This document shows, piece by piece, positions 43,102 through 54,057 of a stretch of DNA of 64,000 nucleotides. Location of the stretch: positions 22,696,014 through 22,760,013 of the forward strand of contig CM033718.1 of NCBI GenBank assembly GCA_019671005.1, given 5' to 3'. Position 1 is the first letter of the stretch; the number at the start of each line of letters is the position of its first letter. The DNA is from Hibiscus mutabilis. Lineage: Eukaryota; Streptophyta; Magnoliopsida; Malvales; Malvaceae. The notes beneath the pieces were generated by a model that searched no databases, was not told the DNA's origin, and saw nothing but the letters and a program-made list of their open reading frames with translations. Made by a program: the position numbers and the translations under genes.

Positions 43102-44340
43102 ATGTCTAACTCTAATCAAGCTCGAATAGATGAGCACATTGCTGACTCCTCGACGCATGGTGAGGAAGTTAGAAAGAGGGATCCTCCGATTCTGCAAAAC
43201 CCTCAAGTACGAAATCTTGAGCCTGGGATGGAAGTTTCTCAAGAAGAATGTTATAAGAACATGGCTGACATGTTCAAAGTGTTTATGACCTCGATGAAGG
43301 CTGAGCAAACCCTTCAACCAGCTATCTCGAGTACTTGAGCTCCTATCGATAAGTTGCCTCAGCATCGGGCTTACTCTTTTATGGGTCAGAATGATGATAA
43401 CCCTGAATTTGTTGAGTATTGGCTAGACAATACTTTACGAATTCTGACTAAGCAACTACAATGTTCTGATGAACACAAGCTTGAGTGTGCTTTCTCCATG
43501 TTATCAGGTGAAACACTATATTGGTGGGAGACTACGATTCTTAGAGTCCCCGAAGAGGCTGTGAGTTGGGAGTTATACTTTTGTGAATTTTGAAAGAAAT
43601 ATATCAGTGAATACTACCTTGCTGAGAGACACGATATCTTCTTTCACCTAAAGCAAGAAGGACGACCCATTGAGTAGTACGTCCACGATTTTTGCAAGTA
43701 CTGTCGATAATGGACTGAATATATCAAGAAAGAAGAAGAAAAGTGTAAGATGTTCATCAATGGGTTGAAAGATGATCTATGTCCTATGTTCAAAGATACC
43801 GAATGTGCTCAAAAGGCACAAAGGACCAGTGGGTCAAACAAGACTGAAAAGAGACACCGAGATGAATTTCATTCCTCTAAATCTTTCAAGAAAAAGAAGC
43901 ATGATGATTCAAAACATAATGTATATTCACAGCCTTCCCTGTATGAATATCTTGCTAAGCTACAAGCTGTGGCTCAGTTCTTTCCTAGTGTCAATCCTAT
44001 TGAGAGTATTGACGGCTCTAAGCAAAAACGAAGTTTCCAGTTTGTAACTTCTATCATCGCAGGCATTCCGAAGGGCAATGCCGTAAGAAGTCTGGAGCTT
44101 GCTTCTTCTATGGTGAGATGGGACATCTCATTCGTGATTGTCTTAAGAACACTATTAAATCTACTTCTGCATCGGCCAACTTATCCCCTGTTTAATCATT
44201 TCGAGGCAAGAGACCAAGACAACGATCATTCATAAAGTCTGGACGTTCATCCAAAGCACCGTACAAACCTGAATCTAAGGCTTCTACACAGATGTACCAT
44301 ATGAGAGGCGAGAAACAAGAGGATGATCACGACACTATCA
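43102..44340 (+). pseudogene. C1 gag
   Basis: Start ATG at 43102 (MSNSNQARIDEHIADSSTHG). Capsid landmarks are NPEFVEYWLDNTLRILTKQL, CSDEHKLECAFSMLSGETLY, WWETTILRVPEEAVSWELYF and KKYISEYYLAERHDIFF. In-frame stops occur at 43336, 43591 and near 43675. The C-terminal zinc knuckle (about 44100-44140) reads CFFYGEMGHLIRDC, where the second Cys of the CCHC box is Tyr. It ends QMYHMRGEKQEDDHD and then joins directly to the FLKGGR stretch before the PPT, so pol was removed at about 44340. Confidence 0.85.
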
Positions 44341-44371
44341 CAAGTAAAAATTTGAGGATGAAATTTTTCTT

Positions 44372-44386
44372 AAAGGGAGGGAGAAT
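44372..44386 (+). other. C1 polypurine tract
   Basis: AAAGGGAGGGAGAAT directly precedes TGTAACACCCC. Confidence 0.85.
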
Positions 44387-44438
44387 TGTAACACCCCAAA
44401 AACTGGTCTAGTCATAATTGGGTTCCGGTGATCAAAAA
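44387..44438 (+). repeat. C1 3' LTR stub (52 bp)
   Basis: TGTAACACCCCAAAAACTGG and the following 32 bases match the start of the C1 5' LTR (11561), then stop at ATCAAAAA where a second LTR start, TGTAATATCCC, begins. The rest of the C1 3' LTR is absent. Confidence 0.85.
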
Positions 44439-47008
44439 TGTAATATCCCAAGAACCGGTCTAGTCAAATTGGGATCCAACAATCGAAAACCCTACACTGG
44501 AAAGGTCCAAATATTTTTTTAACTTTGATTTTAAGGTCAATTACATTGATATTGGACTCTAACTGGGTCAATTTATCGATCTTGGAACTTAATGAATGTA
44601 TCGAATACTTTTGGGGACTAAATTGTGTAAATCAAAACTTTGAGGGTAAAAGCATAAGGCCATTAAGATGTGAGGGACTAATCTTGCGGTTAGCACCACT
44701 ACAATATAATTATCCCATACTTGGGGTTACCGGGGGAGATTTATTCAATAGAAGGAAACCTATCGCTATTAACACACAAAGTGAATAGCTAAAGGAGCTT
44801 AGTTTTCCTTTGATTTATTGCTATCGAATCATTGCTATCGAATGAGTAAGCTTAATCTCCCAAACAATTATTAAAATATATGGAGATATTGAGTGTAATC
44901 TTAAGCTAGGGTTTTGACTATCCATGGATAATTCATCATTATTGTCTTAATTGAGCTTAGATATCGATTTTGATATCGTTACATTGATTTTGATATCATA
45001 TTATCAATTCTAATAAATTCCCTATTGATTTTCCGAGCTCAAGAAGTGGAAAGAGATAATCCACCATTACCAACGAAAGCTAGGAATAAGGGGATTACTA
45101 TCCGAGAGACTTGAAAGCTTCAGAATCGAGGTGAGTGTAGTCAGAGTTCAAGATTAGGCTAGGTGGCTTTCCCGGTTCCATGTCATTGTATATAGTATTG
45201 CTAACATCATTGTTAAGGACTACTGCATTGTATCTCTTAGAGGATATCGTTGGCAAGTGGAGGTAAGTCATTGTACTGAGTATCAGACATCGATATTTCT
45301 ATAGTCATTGCTATTGTCATTGTACATTGATATCGACAAAGTTATTGTCATCGAACCATTGTAAATAAAGCATCGACCATTGTTATTGTCACTGAGATCA
45401 TTAAACATTGCCATTGTTATTGATATTGCTATTGAACATGTACATCAGAACATTGTTTATCGATAAGAATATTGACCATAGCTATTGTTATTGGACATTG
45501 ATTATTGATATTTCCACCAAACCTTGGATTTGAAAGGACATTGGATACAATAAGCATGCCATAGAATTCATGAGCTCAGTGTACAGGTGGACTACGGTCC
45601 TAAGGCTACGGCCTATATTGATTTGGTGAGGCGGAGGGATGTGTTGTGATATTGGTCATGTTGGCGAGGCGGAGGGACTAGACCATTCATTGATTTGGCA
45701 AGGCGTAGGAATTCACGTATCCACTATCTAGAATCGATCCAAGGGTTATTGTTAAATATGGAACATTGTTGATAAATATGACCATTGCATTGATATTAAT
45801 AGTTCATTGTATTATTTTTGTCATCACTTTAAAAGTAATGCATTACATTGTTATGGTCATCGTCTAGGGTTACCTCACTAGGCAATGTATGCCTAATGCA
45901 TTGCATTTCATCCATTTCAGGTTAAGAGACTCATCGTTGGAGATTGGAGAAGTTGTAGCGTTGAACAAGTCACAAGCAAGCCTAAAGTAATGTATACCGA
46001 ACCTATGAACTCCTAGTAGGGTGGAAAAGTACTTAAACTACTCATATATGGCTCTTTAGATATGTGTATTTTATGTTTGTGGTGTAATACCACTTAAGGT
46101 TCCAAATGGTCTTTTTGTATGGCCTAAAAAGGGACTAAAGATGCATACTTTGCCTCTAAAGGTGAAATCATAGTAAACATATTTGAATGATCCAAAACTT
46201 GGCATGCAAGTAGTCTATAGCATTGAAATATTGTGTATAAATTTTCATTGCATTTTGGACATTGTTTAGTAGCTCAAATCAAATAAAAACCAGCAAAAAT
46301 CTGTCATTTCAGGGCAGGGCATATCGATACAGGTGATGGTGTATCGATATGGCCTAGCATATTTGGTCAAGTCAACGTTGGTTAAAAGGGGGCGTATTGG
46401 TAAAATTTTTGGCTACTGGAATTTGGGTGCAAAAATGGTATCGATACAGGGTCAAGGCGTATAGATACGAAGTCAACATGGTCAACTAGTATTGGTACGG
46501 CCCTCAACCGAATCGATACGGGTTTGTCACCCTTGAATCAGGAAATTGGAAATTAGGCTTAGCGTACTGATACGACCCTAGGTGTATCACTATGGTGACA
46601 GTTAATTCAATTAAAAGCTATAGAACACAGTTTCGCCATATTTACAAAATAGTCATTGAGTATTGCATCGTTTAATTGGATGGGTAAATGAATTCTAAAT
46701 ATTATGAAAATTTACATGGTCATTGTTTGTATGATGAGTTTCTCTGTAGTAAGACTATTTTCAGAAAAAGGAACCCTGAAATACTAAAATTACATTTTAG
46801 TCCCTAAAACATGAAAAAGTTTAAAATTGGTCCTAAATGGGCAATCGTAGGCTCGTAATAGACTAAGTGGAATTGTGATATTGTTTAATATTGTTTTTAA
46901 GTTTGAAATCATCGATTATCATTTGAAATTTTCATGTCGACCTTCGTTTGGTTTATCGGTAGCATACTCTAACCCGGTTCTCAACCAGGTCAAGAAAGAG
47001 GTGTTACA
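44439..47008 (+). repeat. C2 5' LTR
   Basis: TGTAATATCCC ... GTTACA, 2570 bp. It contains an ATTG-rich region (45290-45510), two GAGGCGGAGGGA copies (45626 and 45665), GTATCGATAC (46438-46447 exact) with variants at 46321, 46341, 46459 and 46564, and the end hairpin CCCGGTTCTCAACCAGG. The frame at 44525-44788 has no domain. Confidence 0.9.
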
Positions 47009-47012
47009 TTTG

Positions 47013-47030
47013 TGGTACCAGAGCTAGAGT
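47013..47030 (+). other. C2 primer-binding site (initiator tRNA-Met)
   Basis: TGGTACCAGAGCTAGAGT, four bases after the LTR, is complementary with few mismatches to the 3' end of initiator tRNA-Met. Confidence 0.85.
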
Positions 47031-47153
47031 TTAGTCGATTCTAGGGCTAAATCGAAGCTTATTGCATTGTTATTGTCTTGCTTTGTCACCTAGGAGTTGT
47101 ATATTGCGTATATTGTGACTTGTTGACTAATATGATCTCTTTATGTTATAGAT

Positions 47154-48290
47154 ATGTCTGAGACTAATGAAGCTCATATAAACAAGCATGCTACCTGCTC
47201 CTCGAATCATGGCGAGGAGGTAAGGGGGAGACCCACCAAATCCACCTAATCCCCCACCTCTAAATGTTGAGCCGATATACTTGGGCCCCTATTGATAAAC
47301 TGGCATCGCTTTAAGCCTACACCTTCATCGGACATGACGATGATAATCCTGAGGTTGCTGAATATTTGTTGGACACGTTAAGGGTTCTGAATAAAAAGCT
47401 ACTGTGTTCGGATGAGCATAAGCTGGAGTGCACTTTCGCATTGCTAGCTGACAAAGCACTTCAATGGTGGGAGACCACTATTCTTACTGTTCCTGAGGAA
47501 ACTGTCACCTGGGAATTCTTCCTTTAAGAATTCCAAAAGAAGTACATTAGCGAGTACTACCTCGCAGAAAAGCACAACATCTTCCTTTATCTGAAGCAAC
47601 GTGGTCGACCTATCGAGCAATACATCCATGATTTTTGCAAGTACTACCGGTGTGGTGCTGAATACATAAAAAATGAGGAAGACAAATGCAAGATGTTCAT
47701 TGTCAGGCTTAGCGACGAGCTACATCCTATGTTCACTGCCTTGGGCATCATTGATTTCCAAGACCTCTTGATTCAAGTTAAGGCCACTAAAACTATATAG
47801 AGGGCTCAGAGAACGGGTGGATCTAGTAAGTTTGAGAAGATATTCAGAGACGAAGCCCGACCTCGCCCCTCAGCATAATACTTACTCACAACCTTCTCAT
47901 TCTGGGAACATTGAGAGACCTCAGACTGTGACACAATCTTTTGTCAAGATTGCTACAGTCAAACGCATTAGAGGTTCCAACCAAAGTTCACAGAATCCAG
48001 TTTGTAACAATTGTCAAAAAATGACATCCAACGGGTTAGTGTCGTAAGCAGAATGAGGCATGTTTCTATTATGGCGAACATGGTCATTTCATCCCTGGCT
48101 GTCCTCTTAGTGCTGGCAAATCCACAGTTACCCCAGCAAATGTCGCCTCCCCTGCTCAGTCCTTTCGAGGCAAGAGATCGAGGCAAGGATCATCTGGAGC
48201 TACGGGGAAACCAAGTGGCTCAGGAAAACCATCAAATAGGCAAGAATCAAAGGCATCTGCTCAGATGTACTATATGAGGAGCCGGGAGGA
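47154..48290 (+). pseudogene. C2 gag
   Basis: Start ATG at 47154 (MSETNEAHINKHATCSS). Homologous to C1 gag: CSDEHKLECTFALLADKALQ, WWETTILTVPEETVTWEFF, then KKYISEYYLAEKHNIFLYL. Stops lie near 47250 and 47526, with a frameshift in the N-terminal part. The zinc knuckle near 48060-48105 reads CFYYGEHGHFIPGC, again Tyr for the second Cys. The C-terminal linker SGATGKPSGSGKPSNRQESK leads into protease. Gag would form the particle core. Confidence 0.8.
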
Positions 48291-48700
48291 GGATGATGAG
48301 CCTAACATTATTGCAGGTACCACTGAATTATACTCTCATCCTTTTATACGCGTTGATTGATCCTGGATTTACACATTCATTTATAAGTATTGAATTAGTT
48401 AAGAAGCACGAAATGTCTAGTGAACCTATAGCATCGAGAATCTCTGTAACAAACCCGTTGGGTGATTGTGTCGTTGTAAGCCTTATGTGCAAAAACTGTC
48501 TTTTGATGACTCAAGGGATTTCATTCTTGGATGACTTACTGGCTTTATCAATTCATGAGTTCGATGTTATACTAGATTTAGATTGGCTTGGTAAGCATCA
48601 GGCTTGGGTAGATTGTAGGAAGAGGAAGTTGTATCTTCAAGGCCTTGGCAATGAGAGTATAGTCCTAATGAATCTGGAAGTCCTTTACTGTGTGCTTTGA
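48291..48700 (+). pseudogene. C2 aspartic protease
   Basis: One open frame: ALIDPGFTHSFISIELV is the active site (family consensus near LIDPGSTHS; here Phe replaces Ser), CKNCLLMTQGISFLDDLLAL is the flap region, and FDVILDLDWLGKHQAWVDCR the conserved WLxxHxxxxDC tail. The length of about 135 residues is normal. It is the least damaged C2 domain. Confidence 0.85.
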
Positions 48701-49520
48701 CGTTGAAAGCCAAGGATGAACCTCGAATATCATATATCGACATTGTGTGTGAATTTCCTAATGTGTTCCCTAATGAACTTTTGGGTTTACCTCTATCCCG
48801 TGAAGTTGAATTTAGCATTAAAGTGAAACCTGGGACTACCCCAGTTTCCATTGCACCTTACCGAATAGTCGTTGTTGAGTTGAAAGAATTTAAGGCCCAA
48901 ATCTAAGACTTACTTGATAAAGGCTTCACTCAACCGGTTTCCTCACCTTGGGGAGCCTCGGTTCTCTTTGTAAGGAAAATGATGGTTTGATGATACTATG
49001 TATCGGTTACCGACAGTTGAACAAGGTAACCGTCAAGAAAAAATATCCACTGCCAAGGATAGATGACCTATTCGATCAGCTCAAGGATGCCTTAGTGTTT
49101 TCCAAGATCGATTTAAGGTCGGGATACTATAAAATAAGAGTTAAAGACCGCGATTACCTAAAATTGCTTTTCATACAAAATATGGCCACTACGAATTCTT
49201 GGTGATGCCATTTGGGCTAACCAATGCACCGATAACATTTTTGGACTTGAAAATTTTGGTTTTTAGGCCCTATCTTGATAAATTTGTTGTGGTATTCATT
49301 GATGATATCCTAATCTATTCCAAGAATGTCATAAAACACCGTAATTATCTTCGTATTGTGCTTCAAACCCTCCGAGAGAAGTAATTGTTTGCCTAGTTCT
49401 CCAAATGTGAGTTTTGGCTGGCTGAGGTTGCCTTCCTTGGGCACATTGTATCAGCTTCAAGAATCCAAGTAGACCCAAAGAAAATTCAAGCTATTCTTGA
49501 TTGACGTCCACTGAAGAATG
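48701..49520 (+). pseudogene. C2 reverse transcriptase
   Basis: Frames 48697-48906, 48948-49205 and 49199-49384. It begins YIDIVCEFPNVFPNELLGLP and VKPGTTPVSIAPYR. Core: LCIGYRQLNKVTVKKKYPLP (Asp of IDYR is Gly), VFSKIDLRSGYYKIRVKD with the first catalytic Asp, VMPFGLTNAPITF, and VVFIDDILIYSKN with the catalytic Asp pair near 49300. The thumb is recognisable to about 49510 (GHIVSASRIQVDPKKI). Stops at 48904, 49381 and 49501 and a frameshift near 49180 interrupt it. Confidence 0.9.
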
Positions 49521-50105
49521 TTGGTGAAGTGAGAAGCTTCATTGGCCTTGCTGGCTATTATAGAAGATTCGTCAAGGGATTTTCTATGTTAGCAGCCCCA
49601 TTAACTAAGCTATTGTGGAAGGAAGCTCTATTTGTTTGGACTGAAGAACATCATCGAAGTTTTGATCAGTTGAAACAAGTATTGACTCACGCACCAGTCC
49701 TAACCCAACCCGAGTCTAGGAAAGACTATACGGTTTATAGTGATGCATCACATCTCGGGTTAGGATGTGTTGATGCAAGAAAGAAAAGTTATTGCATATG
49801 CTTCAAGACAACTTAAGCCACACGAAATGAATTATCCCACTCATGATCTGGAATTGGTTGCGGTTGTATTTGCATTGAAAATCTGGAGGCATTATCTCTA
49901 CGGAGAAAAGTGTTATCTTTTCACCGACCATAAGATTCTTAAATACCTTTTGACTCAAAAAAAGTTGAACCTTCGACAACGGAGATGGATGGAACCCCTT
50001 AAAGGTTACAATCTTGTCATAGATTACCATCCGGGCAAGGCCAACGTTGTAGCTGACGCACTCAGTCGCAAACCTTTACCTGGTAAACATTGCCATTACA
50101 TGTGA
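49521..50105 (+). pseudogene. C2 RNase H
   Basis: RSFIGLAGYYRRFVKGFSML is the RT-RNase H connection, then YTVYSDASHLGLGCV with the first Asp, a +1 shift near 49780, ERKVIAYASRQLKPHEMNYP, HDLELVAVVFALKIWRHYLY with the Glu, CYLFTDHKILKYL with the Asp, and YHPGKANVVADALSRK at the end with the last Asp. All catalytic acids are visible. The only damage is the frameshift. Confidence 0.9.
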
Positions 50106-51300
50106 AACTCTAAGCATTGTATAACAAATTAGCTTATTGCAAATCATTGTTTTGTAGCCCCTCAAGCTATCAATGCTCAATTCTGACTTCGGAAGCATCA
50201 TTGTCTCGTAGCTGAACTTCAAGTTCAGTCTATTATTGTTTCGAGAATCAAGACATTGCAAGATCAAGACCCAAAACTCTAATCTATTGCCTTTAAGCTT
50301 CAAGATAATCCAGACTTCATAATCAATTCTGAAGGACTTTTATGCTTTCGTAATCGGGTCTGTGTGCGCAATGATGAATCACTTCGTGATGATATTCTTA
50401 AGGAAGCCCAATCAAGTTTGTTTTTTATTCATTCGGGGTCTGTAAAGATGTACAAAAACCTCTGTGAACTATATTGGTGGCCAGGCATGAAGCAAGCCAT
50501 AATTGGTTTCGTGTCTAAGTGCCCTACTTGTCAATATGTTAAAGTTGAACATCGTATCCCTACCGGATTACTACAACCCATCGATCTACTACAATGGAAG
50601 TGACAGAAGATCACTATGGACTTTGTTAGTGGTCTACCTTTGACTCCTGCTAAACACAATGCCATTTGGGTCATTGTAGACCGTCTCACCAAGTCAGCGC
50701 ATTTCTTACAGGTTCGAATGGATTATGGACTTCCCAAGCTAGCTGACTTGTACATCAAGGAAGTTATTCGACTTCATGGAGTGCCGTAATCTATCATCTC
50801 CGATCGAGATCCACGGTTTGTTTCTCAATTCTAGAGAACATTGTAAAGGGCTCTAGGCATGAGTGTCAATCTTAGTACCGCTTTTACCCTCAGTCCGATG
50901 GCCAATATAAAAGGGTAATCCAGGTAATTACCGAGAGCACCTTTCTTTGAACCATTGATAAAATGTATCGTATTGAATCCTTCTTCACAAATTTTGGAAG
51001 ACATGCTACGAGCATGTATCATTGATTTTGGCAGATCGTGGGATAAATCCCTACCTCTCATTGAGTTTGCCTACAATAACAGCTACCAAGCTTCAATCAA
51101 AATGGCACAATATGAAGCATTGTATGGTAGGCGTTGTCGAACTCCATTGTGTTGGTCTGAACTTGACAAAGGCAAAATGTTAGGCCCTTATCTACTTCGG
51201 GAAACTGAAGAACATGTTGCCATCATCCATGACCGCTTGAAAGTTGTCTTTGACCAACAGAAGGCCTATGCTGATCTTAAACGAAAGGGATATTCAAAAT
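50106..51300 (+). pseudogene. C2 integrase
   Basis: Zinc region: HSGSVKMYKNLCELYWWPGM and CPTCQYVKVEH (first His replaced by Gln in EAQSS). Core: ITMDFVSGLPLTP with the first Asp near 50620, VIVDRLTKSAHFL, IISDRDPRF with the second Asp near 50800, then PQSDGQYKRVIQ, where the usual SER is YKR, so the catalytic Glu is Lys. A stray insertion of about 65 bp separates RVIQ (50915-50926) from QILEDMLRAC (50984). FAYNNSYQASIKMAQYEALY follows. Stops lie near 50600, 50788 and 50833. Confidence 0.85.
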
Positions 51301-51653
51301 GAAGTTGGCGAGAAGGCCTTCCTCAAAGTTTCACCGTGGAAGAAAGTTCTGAGATTTGGCAAGAAGGGGAAAATGAGTCCTCGATTCATTGGACCCTTCG
51401 AGGTTATTGAAAGAGTAGGCCCAATGGCCTATCGATTGATATTGCCCCCAAATATGAGCAAAATCCATGATGTATTCCATGTATCAATGCTCTGGAAGTA
51501 CCGATCCAACCCTTCACACATCATCAAACCAGAATCTGTTAAAATTCAACCTAATCTATCTTATGAAGAGAAATCGATTCAGATTCTTGCAAGGGAAGTA
51601 AAAAGGCTTCGCAACAAATCTGTATCGTTAGTCAAGGTACTCTGGAGGAGCCA
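51301..51653 (+). pseudogene. C2 integrase C-terminus and truncated chromodomain
   Basis: GPFEVIERVGPMAYRLILPP and HDVFHVSMLWKYRSNPSHII form the GPY/F-type region. Then EKSIQILAREVKRLRNKSV and LVKVLWRSH begin a chromodomain-like fold of the plant CRD type. A2 inserted right after the WRSH strand, so the ATWE-type end of the domain lies beyond the window. Chromodomains steer integration into heterochromatin. Confidence 0.8.
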
Positions 51654-53179
51654 TGTTGCGCGTAATAAGTGCTACGCAATTGTGCAACTATACACGTTGC
51701 AAGTTATAGTATAAAAGATAACGTCTCCACAGGGATTGGTGCCACTTCAAGAATCTAGTCTCTTGCACTGTGAAAAGTAAAAACACAAATAAAGGATTAT
51801 AGGAGTTTAACTAATAACTAAAGTAGAAAGCAATAAAGTAAAAGAATAAATGAGATCAAATGAGAGAGATAGGCCAGGTTATCGTGAGTTGAGGTGTGAT
51901 AGCCGATTGGATCGTCTTGGTAAAAGAGTGCACGGGCAACTCAGTTGCCGTGGCAACTTGCACAACGGGGTTGCCTTGGCAACAAATCGATGGTTGCCTG
52001 GGCAACTAGTTGGGCAACTACTCGGGCGTCTGGGCAGCAACCTTCAAGGTTCGGTAGAGCGTTCTTCAATGGTTTCTTCTTATCCCTAAGTCGAAACTCT
52101 AGCTACTTGTTCATGCCTTGATAATACATCCCTGCGTGAATCAAGGGTGAACAACAACCAATCTTGCACTCCTCTTAGCCGTTGAAATCCTTAACTTATT
52201 CCTAAGCTGGATTAATCTTCACCATCAATAGATTGAATAAAGATCATATTCATTCGTTTCTTGAATCTAACTCTCCCGATATTAGATAAATAGATGAAAT
52301 TATGAGATCCTCTCCCAATTCACTTGCAAACAAGAATAAGAACCAAGAATGAATAAACCTTGAATAGAAAAGTGCAAACTCTTATTACCTAAACAAAATC
52401 CAATAGTTTCTCACAACCACAAAACACCATAACCATAGCCAAATAGATTTAGTTCATGGCTAGGTTCCAAAGAAACACAAGATAAATAATCCCTAGCATG
52501 AACCTAATTGAACAAGAAAGAAAAAGACGAAGAATTGAAGCTTGTCGAAATCCCCTTGCCCTAGATGCTTGTTGAAAATTCTCTCCTCTTGCTCTCTCTG
52601 AGTTGTAGAAATTCCCCTCTAATTTATAGGGCTAGGTCAAAGTCCTTATTTGAGGAGGAAGTTAAGTTGGAATTAAATTATCTTTAAAGAATATAATTCT
52701 TTATTATAATTATATTCCTACTAGAACTTCTTCTATCTTTTTGGAATTTAATTCTTCTTTAATCTCTTCATGGAAATCAAATTCCTTTGGGATTTGTCTT
52801 TGCTCCACGTCATCTTGGGCTTGTCTAGTCATAAATTTCGACTACCATATCACCTTGTTCTTTGTCGACAGTTGCCCTGGCAACTGGCTCGGCGTCTCCT
52901 TCATGCATTGCCCTGGCAACTAGCTCGGCATCTCATTCATGCATTGCCCTGGCTACTAGCTCTAGCCTTGCTTTGGCAAGTGATCCTGCACATACACACA
53001 AAACACACCAAAGCATCATCTTTTCCCACAAAAACTACCAAGTTATGTAATCAAGCTCAACGATGGAAGGAAACATGGATTAATGCATGAATGGCTAATT
53101 ATGCAACTAATATAAGCTTAAGTCTAACAATAATATGAGTAAAAAGGGTAAGAAAAATAGTACTTTTGAACACTTATCA
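51654..53179 (-). repeat. A2 3' LTR
   Basis: 1526 bp, co-linear with the A1 5' LTR (1531 bp), including the TATA region (52620-52629). Exact TTGCCNNGGCAA at 51945, 51971, 52872 and 52908; the 36 bp unit occurs three times (52872, 52908, 52944). Confidence 0.95.
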
Positions 53180-54057
53180 CACCCCCAAACTCGAACTATT
53201 GCTTGTCCTCAAGCAGTGCAAACTAACAATTACCTGCCAAGACTTCAATTTTCACAAAATTAGCTTTGAACTTGATTTCAATTCTCAGAACCGGGGCACA
53301 AAGTATGATTGGCTTTTCATTTTTCAGAAAACTTAGGAGTTACTCGGAATCAAACTATAATGCTTGTGAGTTTGTGCGGAGTTGTGTGCAAGTTGATTTT
53401 TCGGATTCTATGCAAACGAGAGGTTTTCAAATTACTTCATTGGGTTCTTTTTAACATGTTTTAACTAGAGCCAGTTTTGGGCACCTCTAGTGTTTTATTT
53501 TTAGTTTTATTCGACTAGAGCCGGTTTCGGGCACCTCTAGCGAATTTTTTTAGCACATACTAGAGCCAGTTTCGGGCACCTCTAGTGATCAATTTTTTTA
53601 GCACATGCTAGAGCCAATTTCGGGCACCTCTAGCATTCATCCAATTTTTATTCTAATCCCCCAATTTGTTTAATTATCAACCTAAGTTCACTAGAATTCC
53701 TTAAATCAATCAAACCACAACAGTGTTTCATCAAATTTAGCATCATAGTAAAATTCTAAGTTTTTTCATGGTTATCCTAGAATAAAAATTCTATCAATTA
53801 AGTGAATTGGCAAAGTCATCATCGGATATTCATCAAATCTAAGCAATTCTTGTTCCAACTAAAGGCATGGCAAACAATTTATGTATCCTAAATGTAATAC
53901 TTAAGATGAATGTAACTAAACATGGTAACTACTAATAACAATCCCCCCCAAACTCGAGTGAGGCATTGTCCTCAATGCATGCATTAAAGGAAAATAAAAT
54001 TAACGAAAAATAAAATGCATACGAGGACTTACTCTGAGAGTTCGTCATCGTAGATGA
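53180..54057 (-). other. A2 PPT (53180-53190) and 3' untranslated region
   Basis: The minus-strand GTTTGGGGGTG abuts the LTR. Four CTAGAG...CTCTAG hairpin units lie at 53464-53490, 53514-53540, 53559-53585 and 53607-53633, parallel to A1. No gene is seen. Confidence 0.8.

Larger units (their letters stand above)
11561..44438 (+). mobile_element. Element C1: gag-only chromovirus-like Ty3/gypsy element, split by B
   Basis: The outermost element of the left nest. Parts: 5' LTR (11561-12956 and 41508-42960), initiator tRNA-Met primer site (42965), gag (43102-44340), PPT (44372-44386), and only the first 52 bp of the 3' LTR (44387-44438). There is no protease, RT, RNase H or integrase. Gag runs straight into the FLKGGR-type sequence that normally precedes the PPT in this lineage. 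Element B (with A1 inside) interrupts the 5' LTR. About 115 bp of C1 LTR are missing at the B junction, judged against the C2 LTR. Confidence 0.8.
44439..51653 (+). mobile_element. Element C2: chromovirus-like (Tekay/Del-type) Ty3/gypsy element, 3' part beyond A2
   Basis: 5' LTR 44439-47008, initiator tRNA-Met primer site, gag, protease, RT, RNase H, integrase and a chromodomain-like tail cut by A2 at 51653. The order, the FIDDILIYSK RT motif and the chromodomain-type end place it among chromoviruses. The left target duplication of the inserted A2 is AGCCA (51649-51653); its partner lies outside the window. Many stops make it inactive. It is related to but clearly diverged from C1 in LTR and gag. 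Confidence 0.9.

Noticed and set aside
43096..43365. Minus-strand frame overlapping C1 gag
   Set aside because: Shadow of the plus-strand gag start, which has homologous counterparts in C2.
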